Below, in pieces: positions 15,305-24,123 of a DNA stretch of 42,184 nt (positions are counted from its first letter, which is position 1; every line of letters begins with the position of its first letter). The stretch is from CAYZIB01 sp964478425 (GTDB lineage: Bacteria; Bacillota_I; Bacilli_A; Acholeplasmatales; WRBM01). The notes below the pieces were generated by a model, which saw nothing but the letters and a program-made list of their open reading frames with translations, did not search any database and had not been told where the DNA came from. A program made the translations under genes and the position numbers. Location: positions 1 to 42,184 of the forward strand of contig CAYZIB010000011.1 in NCBI GenBank assembly GCA_964478425.1. Direction: 5' to 3'.

Positions 15305-15733
15305 ATGTTGATGCCTAAAAGAACTAAATATCGTCGTCCTCATCGTGTAAGCTATGAAGGTAAAGCGAAAAATTCAAATTTATATTTTGGAGAATATGGT
15401 TTAATGGCAACTGAAGGTGGATGGATTACAAATAATCAAATCGAAGCAGCCCGTGTTGCTATTACTCGTGAAATGAAACGTTTAGGAAAAGTATGGATTA
15501 ATATTTTCCCTCATATGGCAAAAACTAAAAAACCTTTAGAAGTTCGTATGGGTTCTGGTAAAGGTGCTCCTGAAACTTGGGTTGCAGTTGTTAAAGAAGG
15601 TAGAATTATGTTTGAAGTTGCTGGTGTTTCTGAAGAAGTAGCAAGAGAAGCATTAAGACTTGCTCAACATAAATTACCTATCTCTACAAAAATAGTAAAG
15701 AAAAGTGTAGGTGATGAAAATGAAAGCAAGTAA
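15305..15733 (+). CDS. rplP: 50S ribosomal protein L16
   Basis: 142 residues beginning MLMPKRTKYRRPHR, the family N-terminus, so the start at 15305 is secure even though ATG codons follow. L16 helps to form the A-site tRNA channel of the large subunit. GKGAPETWVAVVKEGR is the conserved block. The AAAGGAGG site lies within the end of rpsC. It overlaps rpmC by 14 bases. Confidence 0.98.
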   Translation: MLMPKRTKYRRPHRVSYEGKAKNSNLYFGEYGLMATEGGWITNNQIEAARVAITREMKRLGKVWINIFPHMAKTKKPLEVRMGSGKGAPETWVAVVKEGRIMFEVAGVSEEVAREALRLAQHKLPISTKIVKKSVGDENESK

Positions 15734-15905
15734 AATAAGAGAATTAAGTACTGCTGACATTGAGAAAAAAATCGCTGAATACAAAGAAGAATTATTCAAT
15801 TTACGTTTTCAATTAGCTGTTGGTCAATTAACTAATACTGCAAGAATTAAGACAGTTAAAAAAACTATTGCACAAATGAAAACAGTAATTAGCGAAAGAG
15901 CATAG
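15720..15905 (+). CDS. rpmC: 50S ribosomal protein L29
   Basis: 61 residues in the usual two-helix form, beginning MKASKIRELSTADIEKK and containing LFNLRFQLAVGQLTNTARIK. L29 sits at the tunnel exit next to L23. ATG 15720 is chosen because AGGTGA (15709-15714) has correct spacing; in-frame GTG 15711 and ATG 15714 lie within that site. Confidence 0.96.
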   Translation: MKASKIRELSTADIEKKIAEYKEELFNLRFQLAVGQLTNTARIKTVKKTIAQMKTVISERA

Positions 15906-15914
15906 GAGGAAAAC

Positions 15915-16175
15915 ATGGAAAGAAATAGTAGAAAAGTATTAACTGGTGTTGTTACCTCTTGTAAAATGGAAAAAACAATTACAGTGAATGTTGATACATA
16001 TAAAAAACATTCATTATATAATAAACGTGTTAAAACATCAAAAAAATATCATGCTCATGATGAAGCAGGTCTAGCAAAAGTTGGAGATACTGTTAAAATC
16101 ATGGAAACAAGACCACTTTCTAAAACAAAAAAATATCGTTTAGTTGAAGTTTTAGAACAAAATAAAGAAATTTAA
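15915..16175 (+). CDS. rpsQ: 30S ribosomal protein S17
   Basis: 86 residues, an OB-fold primary 16S rRNA-binding protein. It begins MERNSRKVLTGVVTSCKMEKT, and KVGDTVKIMETRPLSKTKKY is the family signature. AGGAGG at 15905-15910 precedes ATG. Confidence 0.98.
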   Translation: MERNSRKVLTGVVTSCKMEKTITVNVDTYKKHSLYNKRVKTSKKYHAHDEAGLAKVGDTVKIMETRPLSKTKKYRLVEVLEQNKEI

Positions 16176-16204
16176 TATAAAGACCTGAAGGGAGGTTCTA
16201 ATCT

Positions 16205-16573
16205 ATGGTTCAAGAAGAATCTAGACTGGTTGTAGCTGATAATACAGGTGCCAGAGAAGTTTTAGTTATTAGAATTTTAGGTGGTACAAGAAAAAAATAT
16301 GCTAGAATCGGTGATATAGTAGTATGTACTGTAAAAAAAGCCACACCTAATGGTATGGTTAAAAAAGGTGAAGTGTGCAAAGCAGTTGTTGTACGCTCTA
16401 AAAAAGGATTACAAAGACCAGATGGTTCAACAATAAAATTCGATGAAAATGCGGCGGTAATTATTAAAGACGATTTAACACCACGCGGAACTCGTATTTT
16501 TGGTCCGGTTGCTCGTGAATTACGTGATAAGAATTTCATGAAAATAGTTTCATTAGCACCAGAAGTTTTATAA
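16205..16573 (+). CDS. rplN: 50S ribosomal protein L14
   Basis: 122 residues. L14 lies at the subunit interface and forms bridges to 16S rRNA; it is also the usual RsfS target. It has the conserved VQEESRLVVADNTGAREVL start (here MVQEES) and the PRGTRIFGPVARELR block. GGGAGG precedes ATG. Confidence 0.98.
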   Translation: MVQEESRLVVADNTGAREVLVIRILGGTRKKYARIGDIVVCTVKKATPNGMVKKGEVCKAVVVRSKKGLQRPDGSTIKFDENAAVIIKDDLTPRGTRIFGPVARELRDKNFMKIVSLAPEVL

Positions 16574-16586
16574 GGAGGTGTCCTAG

Positions 16587-16931
16587 ATGAATAAAATTAA
16601 AGCTGGAGATACAGTAATGATTATTACTGGTAAAGATAAATTTACTAAAACAAAAAAAGGTGAATTAAAACCTACTACTGGACGTGTATTAAAAGTATAT
16701 CCTAAAGAAGATAAAGTAGTTGTTGAAGGAGTAAACATCATTAAAAAACATCAAAAACCTACTCAAGCAAATGATAAAGGTGGAATTATTGAAAAAGAAG
16801 GAAAAATTCATGTTTCTAATGTTATGATTGTTGATCCAAAAGACAATGTGCCAACAAGAGTTGGATTCAAATTTGTTGATGGTAAAAAAGTACGTTTTGC
16901 TAAACATAGTGGAACAGTATTAGATAAATAG
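16587..16931 (+). CDS. rplX: 50S ribosomal protein L24
   Basis: 114 residues, an assembly-initiator protein with an N-terminal KOW domain (KAGDTVMIITGKDK, GRVLKVYPKEDKVVVEGVN). The HVSNVMIVDPKDN segment and the final GFK block are typical. AAGGAGG precedes ATG. Confidence 0.98.
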   Translation: MNKIKAGDTVMIITGKDKFTKTKKGELKPTTGRVLKVYPKEDKVVVEGVNIIKKHQKPTQANDKGGIIEKEGKIHVSNVMIVDPKDNVPTRVGFKFVDGKKVRFAKHSGTVLDK

Positions 16932-16949
16932 TAGGAAGGAGGAGCGAAT

Positions 16950-17492
16950 ATGAATCGCTTACGTGAAAGATATAATACAGTTGTCAGAAACGAACTTATG
17001 AAAAAATTTAATTATTCATCAGTTATGCAAATTCCTAAAATTGAAAAAGTTGTTTTAAATATGGGAGTTGGAGATGCTGTATTTAACGCTAAAGTATTAG
17101 ATGATGCTGTTGAAGAATTAACAGTTATAACTGGACAAAAACCAGTGGTTACTAGAGCTCGTAAATCTATTGCAAATTTCAAATTACGTGAAGGTATGCC
17201 TATTGGTTGTAAAGTTACTTTAAGAGGCGAAAGAATGTATGAATTTTTAGACAAATTATTTTCTATCGCATTACCACGTGTTCGTGATTTTAGAGGAACT
17301 AACGATGCGGCATTTGATGGAAGAGGAAATTATACTTTAGGTGTAAAAGAACAATTAATTTTCCCTGAAGTAAATTTTGATAAAATTAAAAAAATTAGAG
17401 GAATGGATATAGTTATTGTTACTACTGCTCAAACTGACGAAGAAGGGCATGAATTATTACGTCAATTGGGTATGCCATTCCGTAATCGATAA
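16950..17492 (+). CDS. rplE: 50S ribosomal protein L5
   Basis: 180 residues, binding 5S rRNA and contacting P-site tRNA. Conserved blocks are IPKIEKVVLNMGVGDA, GQKPVVTRARKSIANFKLR and PRVRDFRGTNDAAFDGRGNY. AAGGAGG precedes ATG. Confidence 0.98.
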   Translation: MNRLRERYNTVVRNELMKKFNYSSVMQIPKIEKVVLNMGVGDAVFNAKVLDDAVEELTVITGQKPVVTRARKSIANFKLREGMPIGCKVTLRGERMYEFLDKLFSIALPRVRDFRGTNDAAFDGRGNYTLGVKEQLIFPEVNFDKIKKIRGMDIVIVTTAQTDEEGHELLRQLGMPFRNR

Positions 17493-17513
17493 TAGAAGGA
17501 GGATTTTTGTTAA

Positions 17514-17699
17514 ATGGCAAAAACATCTTTAATAAACAAATCACATAAAAAAGCTAAATTTGCGGTTAGAGAGTATACTCGTTGTGAAAGATGCGGGCGC
17601 CCTCACGCTGTTTACCGTAAATTCAAATTATGCCGTGTTTGCTTTAGAGAATTAGCATATTTAGGACAAATACCTGGTGTTAAAAAAGCAAGCTGGTAA
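17514..17699 (+). CDS. rpsN: 30S ribosomal protein S14, zinc-binding type
   Basis: 61 residues, the short zinc form (S14Z). Four cysteines at 24, 27, 40 and 43 form the zinc ribbon (CERC and CRVC). The N-terminus MAKTSLINKSHKKAKF is canonical. AAGGAGG lies about ten bases upstream of the ATG. Confidence 0.98.
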   Translation: MAKTSLINKSHKKAKFAVREYTRCERCGRPHAVYRKFKLCRVCFRELAYLGQIPGVKKASW

Positions 17700-17737
17700 G
17701 AAAATATATTTCCTAATTAGGGAAGGAGGCAAAATTA

Positions 17738-18133
17738 ATGACTGATCCAATTGCAGATATGTTAACACGTATCAGAAATGCAAATCAAATGAAATATGAA
17801 ACTGTTCTTGTTCCAAATAGTCGTGTAAAACAAGATATATTAAAAGTTTTAAAAGAAGAAGGATTTATTAACAATTTTGAAGTATCAAAAAATGATACAG
17901 ATGTTCAAGGTGTTATTACAGTTTCATTAAAATATAATAACAAAACAAGAGTTATCAAAGGATTAAAAAGAATTTCAAAACCTGGTTTAAGAGTTTATGC
18001 TCAAGCAGATGAATTACCAAGAGTATTAAATGGATTAGGAATTGCAATTATTTCTACATCAAAAGGTATTATGACTGATAAAAAAGCTCGTATGGAAAAT
18101 GTTGGTGGAGAAGTTTTAGCATTCGTTTGGTAA
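17738..18133 (+). CDS. rpsH: 30S ribosomal protein S8
   Basis: 131 residues. S8 binds the central domain of 16S rRNA and is the spc-operon repressor in enterobacteria. It begins MTDPIADMLTRIRNANQM, and the C-terminal GIAIISTSKGIMTDKKAR block is intact. GGAAGGAGG precedes ATG. Confidence 0.98.
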   Translation: MTDPIADMLTRIRNANQMKYETVLVPNSRVKQDILKVLKEEGFINNFEVSKNDTDVQGVITVSLKYNNKTRVIKGLKRISKPGLRVYAQADELPRVLNGLGIAIISTSKGIMTDKKARMENVGGEVLAFVW

Positions 18134-18159
18134 AATTATAAATTAAGGAGGTGGGTTAG

Positions 18160-18702
18160 ATGTCTCGTATCGGAAATAAAGCTATTCATCTTCCAGCAGG
18201 TGTTACTGTTAATGTAGATGAGCTTAATAACGTTGTTGTGACAGGACCTAAAGGTGAATTAAAAAAGCAATTTGATAGTAAAATCAAAATCGTATTAGAT
18301 GCTGATAAAGTTGTACTTACAAGACCTACAGACAATAAAGAAGATAAAATGATTCATGGAACTACAAGAGCCCTTTTAAATAATATGGTTGTTGGTGTTT
18401 CTGAAGGATTTAAAAAACATTTAGTTATTGAAGGAGTTGGGTATAGAGCTCAATTAACTGGAAATACATTAGTGTTAAATGTTGGATTTTCTCATACAGT
18501 TGATTTTATCGTTCCTGAAGGATTAAAAGTAGAATTACCAAAAAATACTGAAATCATTATTAGTGGAGCTGATAAAGAATTAGTTGGAGAATTTACAGCA
18601 AATGTAAGAAAAGTTCGTAAACCTGAACCTTATAAAGGAAAAGGTATTAGATATATTGATGAACATGTCCGTAGAAAAGAAGGAAAGAGAGCTAAGAAAT
18701 AA
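18160..18702 (+). CDS. rplF: 50S ribosomal protein L6
   Basis: 180 residues with the duplicated L6 fold. It binds near the sarcin-ricin loop. The start MSRIGNKAIHLPAGV and the C-terminal KPEPYKGKGIRYIDEHVRRK signature are typical. AAGGAGGTGG precedes ATG. Confidence 0.98.
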   Translation: MSRIGNKAIHLPAGVTVNVDELNNVVVTGPKGELKKQFDSKIKIVLDADKVVLTRPTDNKEDKMIHGTTRALLNNMVVGVSEGFKKHLVIEGVGYRAQLTGNTLVLNVGFSHTVDFIVPEGLKVELPKNTEIIISGADKELVGEFTANVRKVRKPEPYKGKGIRYIDEHVRRKEGKRAKK

Positions 18703-18720
18703 TAGAAAGGAGTAGCGTAT

Positions 18721-19083
18721 ATGATTAATAAAACTTCAAAAAATGAAATGCGCGAAAAAAGACATTTACGAATCAGACAAAATGTTGTTGGTACTTTAGA
18801 AAGACCAAGATTAAATGTATTTCGTTCAAATAAACAAATATATGCACAAATAATTGATGATGCAAATCACAATACATTAGTATCCGCTTCTAGTTTAGAT
18901 AAAGAATTAGCTTTAGAAAACGGATCAAGTGTAGAAGCAGCTAAATTAGTTGGAGAATTAGTTGCAAAAAGAGCTTTAGAAAAAAATATTAAAAAAGTGG
19001 TTTTTGACCGTGGAGGATATTTATATCACGGACGTGTAAAAGCCTTAGCCGATGGTGCTCGTTCTGTCGGATTAGAATTTTAA
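18721..19083 (+). CDS. rplR: 50S ribosomal protein L18
   Basis: 120 residues, with L5 one of the 5S rRNA-binding proteins. RPRLNVFRSNKQIYAQIIDD and the C-terminal FDRGGYLYHGRVKALADGAR are diagnostic. AAAGGAG precedes ATG. Confidence 0.98.
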   Translation: MINKTSKNEMREKRHLRIRQNVVGTLERPRLNVFRSNKQIYAQIIDDANHNTLVSASSLDKELALENGSSVEAAKLVGELVAKRALEKNIKKVVFDRGGYLYHGRVKALADGARSVGLEF

Positions 19084-19097
19084 AAGGAGAGATTCTT

Positions 19098-19595
19098 ATG
19101 CGTCAAAAAATAGCAAAAGATCAAACAAAAGAGCAAATGTTTGATGAAAAAGTAGTAGCCATTAACAGAGTCACTAAGGTTGTTAAGGGTGGGCGTCGTT
19201 TCCGTTTTGCTGCACTTGTTGTAGTAGGAGATAAAAAAGGAAATATTGGTTTTGGTACAGGAAAAGCTCAAGAAGTACCAGATGCTATCAAAAAAGCCAG
19301 TGAAGCTGCTAAGAAAAATATGTATAATATTCCAATCGTTAATAATTCAACAATTCCTCATGAAGTATTAGGTGTATTTGGAGCAGGTAAAGTTTTCTTA
19401 AAACCAGCAGTTGAAGGAACAGGAGTTATCGCAGGAGGGCCTGTTCGTGCAGTATTAGAATTAGCTGGAATTCAAGATATTCTAAGTAAATCAATCGGAT
19501 CTTCAACTCCTATTAATATGGTTAGAGCAACTATTCAAGGATTAACTAGTTTAAGAACTGAAGAAACTATTAAAAAGGAACGTGGATTAGAATGA
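19098..19595 (+). CDS. rpsE: 30S ribosomal protein S5
   Basis: 165 residues with an N-terminal dsRNA-binding fold (RVTKVVKGGRRFRFAALVVV, GNIGFGTGKAQEVPDAI). S5 shapes the mRNA entrance and decoding accuracy. It ends with TGA, whose first bases overlap the ATG of rpmD (ATGA). Confidence 0.98.
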   Translation: MRQKIAKDQTKEQMFDEKVVAINRVTKVVKGGRRFRFAALVVVGDKKGNIGFGTGKAQEVPDAIKKASEAAKKNMYNIPIVNNSTIPHEVLGVFGAGKVFLKPAVEGTGVIAGGPVRAVLELAGIQDILSKSIGSSTPINMVRATIQGLTSLRTEETIKKERGLE

Positions 19596-19771
19596 AATTA
19601 GAAATTACTTTAGTAAGAAGTTTAATAGGTGTAAAACCAAATCAAAAGAAAACTGCACAAGCTTTAGGATTAACTAAATTAAACCAAACGGTTGTTAAAG
19701 AGGAAAATGAATGTATTAAAGGAATGGTTAAAACTATTGAACATTTAGTTAAAATAGTTGAAAAAGAATAA
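19592..19771 (+). CDS. rpmD: 50S ribosomal protein L30
   Basis: A short gene of 59 residues, MKLEITLVRSLIGVKPNQKK at the start, then ALGLTKLNQTVV, which match bacterial L30. It lies in its conserved position between S5 and L15 and overlaps the S5 stop by four bases, so translation is coupled; AAAGGA within rpsE can serve as the ribosome binding site. Confidence 0.96.
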   Translation: MKLEITLVRSLIGVKPNQKKTAQALGLTKLNQTVVKEENECIKGMVKTIEHLVKIVEKE

Positions 19772-19788
19772 TAAGGAGGTGCCTTAAA

Positions 19789-20226
19789 ATGTTGAATCAA
19801 TTAAAACCAGTTGAAGGTGCTAGACATAGTAAAAAACGCCTTGGTAGAGGAACAGCTAGTGGACAAGGATGTACTGCTGGTAAAGGTAATAAAGGACAAA
19901 ATGCTCGTTCAGGTGGAGGTGTACGCCCTACTTTTGAAGGTGGACAATTACCTTTGTTCATGAGAATACCTAAGCGTGGTTTTAAAAATATAAACAGAAA
20001 AGAATATTTTTGTGTAAACATTGAAGATTTAAATGTATTTGAAAATGGAGCTGTAGTTGATATTGATGCTTTAGTTCAAAATAAAATTGTAAGAAAAAAT
20101 AATGTTTTAGTTAAAATTTTAGGTGAAGGAACTTTAGAAAAAAAATTAACTGTAAAAGCTAATAAATTTTCAAATTCTGCAAAACTTGCAATTGAAAAAC
20201 TTGGCGGAACTGTTGAGGTGATTTAA
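19789..20226 (+). CDS. rplO: 50S ribosomal protein L15
   Basis: 145 residues. It has the Gly/Lys-rich N-terminal tail typical of L15 (KRLGRGTASGQGCTAGKGNK, GVRPTFEGGQLPLF) and a globular C-terminal part ending KLGGTVEVI. AAGGAGG precedes ATG. The secY start codon follows the stop directly. Confidence 0.98.
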   Translation: MLNQLKPVEGARHSKKRLGRGTASGQGCTAGKGNKGQNARSGGGVRPTFEGGQLPLFMRIPKRGFKNINRKEYFCVNIEDLNVFENGAVVDIDALVQNKIVRKNNVLVKILGEGTLEKKLTVKANKFSNSAKLAIEKLGGTVEVI

Positions 20227-21525
20227 TTGCTTAAAAGATTGAAACTTGTTTTAAATAACAAGGCAATAATGAAAAGAATTGGATTTACTTTACTTGTATT
20301 AGCAGTTTTCCATTTTCTATCATTTGTTCCAATTCCACTTATAAATTTAGATGCGATAAAATCAACATTATCAGGAAATACATTTTTTGATTTCTTAAAT
20401 ACATTTAGTGGTGGAGCTCTTGGAAGATTTTCTATTTGTGCATTAGGTATTTCACCTTATATTACTGCATCAATTGTAGTACAAATGTTACAAATGGATA
20501 TTATACCTCCATTAAAAGAATGGGGAGAAGAAGGAGAAACTGGAAAGAAAAAATTAAATCGTTTAACAAGATACATTGGAATGGGATTAGCATTCATTAA
20601 TGCACTTGCGATTTTATTAGGACTTTCAACAGCGGCAGGAGGATCATTAATTGTATCAGATGCTATTGATAATACTCCTATTGCATTTATATATGTGTAT
20701 TTAGCTTTAGTTGTAACAGCTGGTACAGCTATAGTAATGTGGCTTGCTGATTTAATCACAAGAAATGGTGTAGGTAATGGATCATCTATGATTATCGCAG
20801 CTGGTATTATTAGTGCATTACCATCAAGTATAGTTGCATTAGTAAATCAATTTATTGTAGAAGGTTCAGGAACTGGTGATACAATAAAATTTATAGTAAT
20901 CATTTTATTATATATATTAATTATTGCTGGTGTTTGTTATATGGAAATTGCGCAAAGAAAAATTCCTGTGCAATATGCTAATAGACAAGGTAAATCAGAT
21001 TCTACATTACCAATTAAAATAAATAGTGCAGGTGTTATGCCAGTAATCTTTGCTTCAACATTAATGAGCATACCATTAACAATAGCAGGTATTACAGGTA
21101 AAACAGCTGATGAAAGTCAATTAGTTTATTGGTTGAATGAAATTTTTAGTTCAACTGAAACAATTGGATTTATATTATATATTGTTTTAATATTTGTATT
21201 TTCATTTTTCTATACATTTTTGATGACAAATCCTTCAAAAATTTCAGAAAATTTATCAAAAAGTAATGCGTTTATCCCTGGTGTTAGACCTGGTGATGAA
21301 ACAACAGATTTTATCTCAAAAATATTATTTAAGGTAACTTTTATTGGAACAATTTATTTAACTATAATAGCAATTTTACCTATAATAACAACTAAAGTAT
21401 TTGATTTACCAAGTAGTGTTTCTCTTGGTGGTACAGGTTTATTAATCGTTGTTGGTGTTGCTGTTGAAACAGTTAAACAAATAGAAAATGATTCTCAAGA
21501 AAAATCATATCAAGGATTTATTTAA
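20227..21525 (+). CDS. secY: preprotein translocase subunit SecY
   Basis: 432 residues, the ten-helix channel of the Sec translocon in the cytoplasmic membrane. Conserved features are GRFSICALGISPYITASIVV (plug region), MWLADLITRNGVGNGSSMI and the cytoplasmic GVRPGDET loop (FIPGVRPGDETTDF). The start is TTG immediately after the rplO stop, supported by GAGGTG at 20214-20219. No ATG occurs near the family N-terminus. Confidence 0.97.
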   Translation: MLKRLKLVLNNKAIMKRIGFTLLVLAVFHFLSFVPIPLINLDAIKSTLSGNTFFDFLNTFSGGALGRFSICALGISPYITASIVVQMLQMDIIPPLKEWGEEGETGKKKLNRLTRYIGMGLAFINALAILLGLSTAAGGSLIVSDAIDNTPIAFIYVYLALVVTAGTAIVMWLADLITRNGVGNGSSMIIAAGIISALPSSIVALVNQFIVEGSGTGDTIKFIVIILLYILIIAGVCYMEIAQRKIPVQYANRQGKSDSTLPIKINSAGVMPVIFASTLMSIPLTIAGITGKTADESQLVYWLNEIFSSTETIGFILYIVLIFVFSFFYTFLMTNPSKISENLSKSNAFIPGVRPGDETTDFISKILFKVTFIGTIYLTIIAILPIITTKVFDLPSSVSLGGTGLLIVVGVAVETVKQIENDSQEKSYQGFI

Positions 21526-21539
21526 AAAGAAGGGTTAAT

Positions 21540-22190
21540 ATGAAAAAACTAATTATTATGGGTCCTCCTGGAGCAGGTAAAGGTACTCAAGCTGAAAAAA
21601 TAGTTGAACATTATGATGTTTGTCATATTTCTACAGGAGAAATGTTTAGAGAAAACATTGGAAATAAAACTGAATTAGGATTAAAAGTTAAATCTTACAT
21701 GGATAAAGGTGAACTTGTACCTGATGAAGTTACAATAGAAATTGTTAAAGATCGTTTATTAAAAGATGATTGTAAGAATAAAGGATTTTTATTAGATGGA
21801 TTTCCAAGAACAACTAATCAAGCTAAAGTTTTAGATAATATGTTAAATGAATTAGGTTGGAAAATTGATGAAGTTTTAAATATTCAAGTTCCATACGATA
21901 AAATTGTTGATAGAATTGTTGGAAGAAGAGTATGTGAAAAATGTGGAGCAACTTATCATGTTACATATAATAAACCATTAGTTGATGGCATTTGTAATTG
22001 TGGTGGAAATTTAATTCAAAGAAAAGATGATACTTATGATGTTATTAAAAATCGTTTAGATGTTTATGATCATCAAACAGCACCATTAATATCTTACTAT
22101 AACGAACAAAAACTATTAGTAAATATTGATGGGGATAAAAATTTAAACGAGGTGTTTGGTTCTATTAAAGAAATTTTGGGGGATTTATAA
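21540..22190 (+). CDS. adk: adenylate kinase
   Basis: 216 residues, the long (LID-containing) form that interconverts ATP+AMP and 2 ADP. The P-loop is GPPGAGKGT (8-16); DGFPRT and the LID segment are present. The LID has a zinc-type cysteine set: C132, C135, C152, C154. The second pair is C-x-C (CNCGG), one residue shorter than the common C-x2-C. The stop TAA overlaps the map ATG by one base. Confidence 0.97.
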   Translation: MKKLIIMGPPGAGKGTQAEKIVEHYDVCHISTGEMFRENIGNKTELGLKVKSYMDKGELVPDEVTIEIVKDRLLKDDCKNKGFLLDGFPRTTNQAKVLDNMLNELGWKIDEVLNIQVPYDKIVDRIVGRRVCEKCGATYHVTYNKPLVDGICNCGGNLIQRKDDTYDVIKNRLDVYDHQTAPLISYYNEQKLLVNIDGDKNLNEVFGSIKEILGDL

Positions 22191-22975
22191 TGGTTACAAT
22201 AAAATCTCCAAGAGAAATTTCTTTAATGAAAGAAGCTGGTAGAATTGCAGCTATGGCTCACAAAGCAGTAAAAGAGGCAATAAAACCAGGTATCTCAACT
22301 TATGAATTAGACCAAATTGCTGAAAAAGTAATTAGAGATAATGGAGCAACTCCTTCATTTAAAGGATATAATGGATTTAAAGGAAGCATTTGTGCATCTA
22401 TTAATGAAGTTGTAGTTCATGGTATACCATCAAGAACTAAAATATTAAAAGAAGGAGATATAATCTCTGTTGATATTGGAGCTTGTTATAAAGGATATCA
22501 TGGAGATGTTTGCTATACTTATCCTGTTGGTAAAATAAGTTTAGAAGATGAATTATTGCTGAAAGCGACCGAAGATGCTTTATATGTTGGTTTAAGTAAG
22601 ATAAAAGCAGGAGTACACTTAGGAGATGTATCAAATGCTATTGAAGAACATGCTCATAAATTTAATTTTTCAATTGTAGAAGAATTTACTGGACATGGAG
22701 TTGGTAGTAAATTACATGAAGATCCGTATATTCCAAATTTTGGAAAAAAGAATACAGGAATTATATTAAAACCTGGTATGACTCTTGCTATTGAACCAAT
22801 GGTTAATGCAGGGAAAAAGTATGTTAAAATATTGAAGGATGGATGGACTACTGTGACAATCGATGGTAAAAAAAGTGCTCATTTTGAACATAGCATCGTT
22901 GTCTTAGAAGATGGTTATGAAATTCTTACTAAATTAAATAATACTTTCGAGGAGGAAACAAATGGCAAAAGATGA
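22190..22975 (+). CDS. map: methionine aminopeptidase, type I
   Basis: 261 residues. It removes the N-terminal Met from new proteins. Metal ligands are visible in family blocks: DIGACYKGYHGD (two Asp), TGHGVG with the His, IEPM (Glu) and the last Glu in FEHSIVV. There is no N-terminal zinc-finger extension. The 3' end overlaps infA by 14 bases. Confidence 0.97.
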   Translation: MVTIKSPREISLMKEAGRIAAMAHKAVKEAIKPGISTYELDQIAEKVIRDNGATPSFKGYNGFKGSICASINEVVVHGIPSRTKILKEGDIISVDIGACYKGYHGDVCYTYPVGKISLEDELLLKATEDALYVGLSKIKAGVHLGDVSNAIEEHAHKFNFSIVEEFTGHGVGSKLHEDPYIPNFGKKNTGIILKPGMTLAIEPMVNAGKKYVKILKDGWTTVTIDGKKSAHFEHSIVVLEDGYEILTKLNNTFEEETNGKR

Positions 22976-23180
22976 TGTTATTGAAGTTGAAGCTGTAGTT
23001 GTTGAAGTGTTGCCTAGTACAAAATTTAAAGTTGAATTAGCAACTGGACATCAAATAGTAGCCCACGTTTCTGGTAAAATCCGCATGAATAACATACGCA
23101 TTTTACCAGGCGATAAAGTTACAGTGGAATTGTCGCCATATGACTTAACACGTGGAAGAATAACTTATAGACATAAGTAA
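22962..23180 (+). CDS. infA: translation initiation factor IF-1
   Basis: 72 residues, exactly the family length, a single OB fold that binds the 30S A site. It begins MAKDDVIEVEAVVVEVLPST and carries the SGKIRMNNIRILPGDKVTVE core and LTRGRITYR end. GAGGAGG lies inside the end of map. Confidence 0.98.
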   Translation: MAKDDVIEVEAVVVEVLPSTKFKVELATGHQIVAHVSGKIRMNNIRILPGDKVTVELSPYDLTRGRITYRHK

Positions 23181-23203
23181 AATTAATAAAGGAGGGTTTC
23201 AAG

Positions 23204-23317
23204 ATGAAAGTTAGACCATCAGTAAAACCAATTTGCGACAAATGTAAAGTAATCAAAAGAAAAGGGCGAGTAATGGTTATTTGTGAAAACCCAAAACATA
23301 AACAAAGACAAGGATAA
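23204..23317 (+). CDS. rpmJ: 50S ribosomal protein L36
   Basis: A 37-residue gene, MKVRPSVKPICDKCKVIKRK at the start, the universal L36 pattern. The zinc ligands C11, C14, C27 and H32 are present, so it is the zinc (C+) form. AAAGGAGGG precedes ATG. It sits in its usual place between infA and rpsM. Confidence 0.97.
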   Translation: MKVRPSVKPICDKCKVIKRKGRVMVICENPKHKQRQG

Positions 23318-23331
23318 TAGGAGGTGGCTTT

Positions 23332-23697
23332 ATGGCCCGTATTGCAGGTGTTGATATTCCAAATGACAAACGTGTTGTCATTTCACTAACATATATTTAT
23401 GGTATAGGAAGAAGTACATCAAAAGATATTTTAAAGAAAGCAGAAGTAAGCGAGGATATCCGTGTTAAAGATTTGACAGATGATCAATTAACTCGTATTC
23501 GTCAAGAAATTGCTAACTATAAAGTTGAAGGTGATTTAAGACGTGAAGTTACTTTAAACATTAAACGTTTAATGGAAATTGGATGTTATAGAGGAATTCG
23601 TCATCGTAAAGGATTACCTGTTCGTGGACAAAATACAAGAACTAATGCAAGAACTCGTAAAGGTCCAGCTAGAACAATCGCTAACAAAAAGAAATAA
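23332..23697 (+). CDS. rpsM: 30S ribosomal protein S13
   Basis: 121 residues. It contacts P-site tRNA and bridges to the large subunit. It begins MARIAGVDIPNDKRVVISLT, with the IYGIGRSTSKDIL helix-hairpin-helix and the basic tail RHRKGLPVRGQNTRTNARTR. GGAGGTGG precedes ATG. Confidence 0.98.
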   Translation: MARIAGVDIPNDKRVVISLTYIYGIGRSTSKDILKKAEVSEDIRVKDLTDDQLTRIRQEIANYKVEGDLRREVTLNIKRLMEIGCYRGIRHRKGLPVRGQNTRTNARTRKGPARTIANKKK

Positions 23698-23714
23698 TAA
23701 AGGAGGAGAATTAA

Positions 23715-24101
23715 ATGGCTCAAAAAACTGTACGTAAACGTCGTGTGAAAAAGAATATTCCTGTTGGAATTGCACATATTCATTCGACTTTTAATAATAC
23801 AATTGTTACAATTACAGATCCTGCCGGAAATGCAATTTGTTGGAGTAGTGCTGGAGCACTTGGATATAAAGGAAGTAGAAAATCAACTCCATTCGCTGCT
23901 CAAATGACTAGTGAAACTGCTGCAAAAGCAGCTATGGAACAAGGTGTTACTAAAGTTGAAGTAACTGTTAAAGGTCCAGGACCTGGTAGAGAAGCAGCTA
24001 TTCGTTCTTTACAAGCAGCTGGATTAGAAATCACAGCTATTAAAGATGTTACACCTATTCCACATAATGGATGCCGTGCACCAAAACGCCCACGTGGGTA
24101 A
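23715..24101 (+). CDS. rpsK: 30S ribosomal protein S11
   Basis: 128 residues, in the 30S platform near the mRNA exit. Signature blocks are IPVGIAHIHSTFNNTIVTIT and VKGPGPGREAAIRSLQAAGL, with the PHNGCRAPKRPRG end. AAAGGAGGAG precedes ATG. Confidence 0.98.
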   Translation: MAQKTVRKRRVKKNIPVGIAHIHSTFNNTIVTITDPAGNAICWSSAGALGYKGSRKSTPFAAQMTSETAAKAAMEQGVTKVEVTVKGPGPGREAAIRSLQAAGLEITAIKDVTPIPHNGCRAPKRPRG

Positions 24102-24123
24102 TTTATAAGATAGGAGAGTGTCT

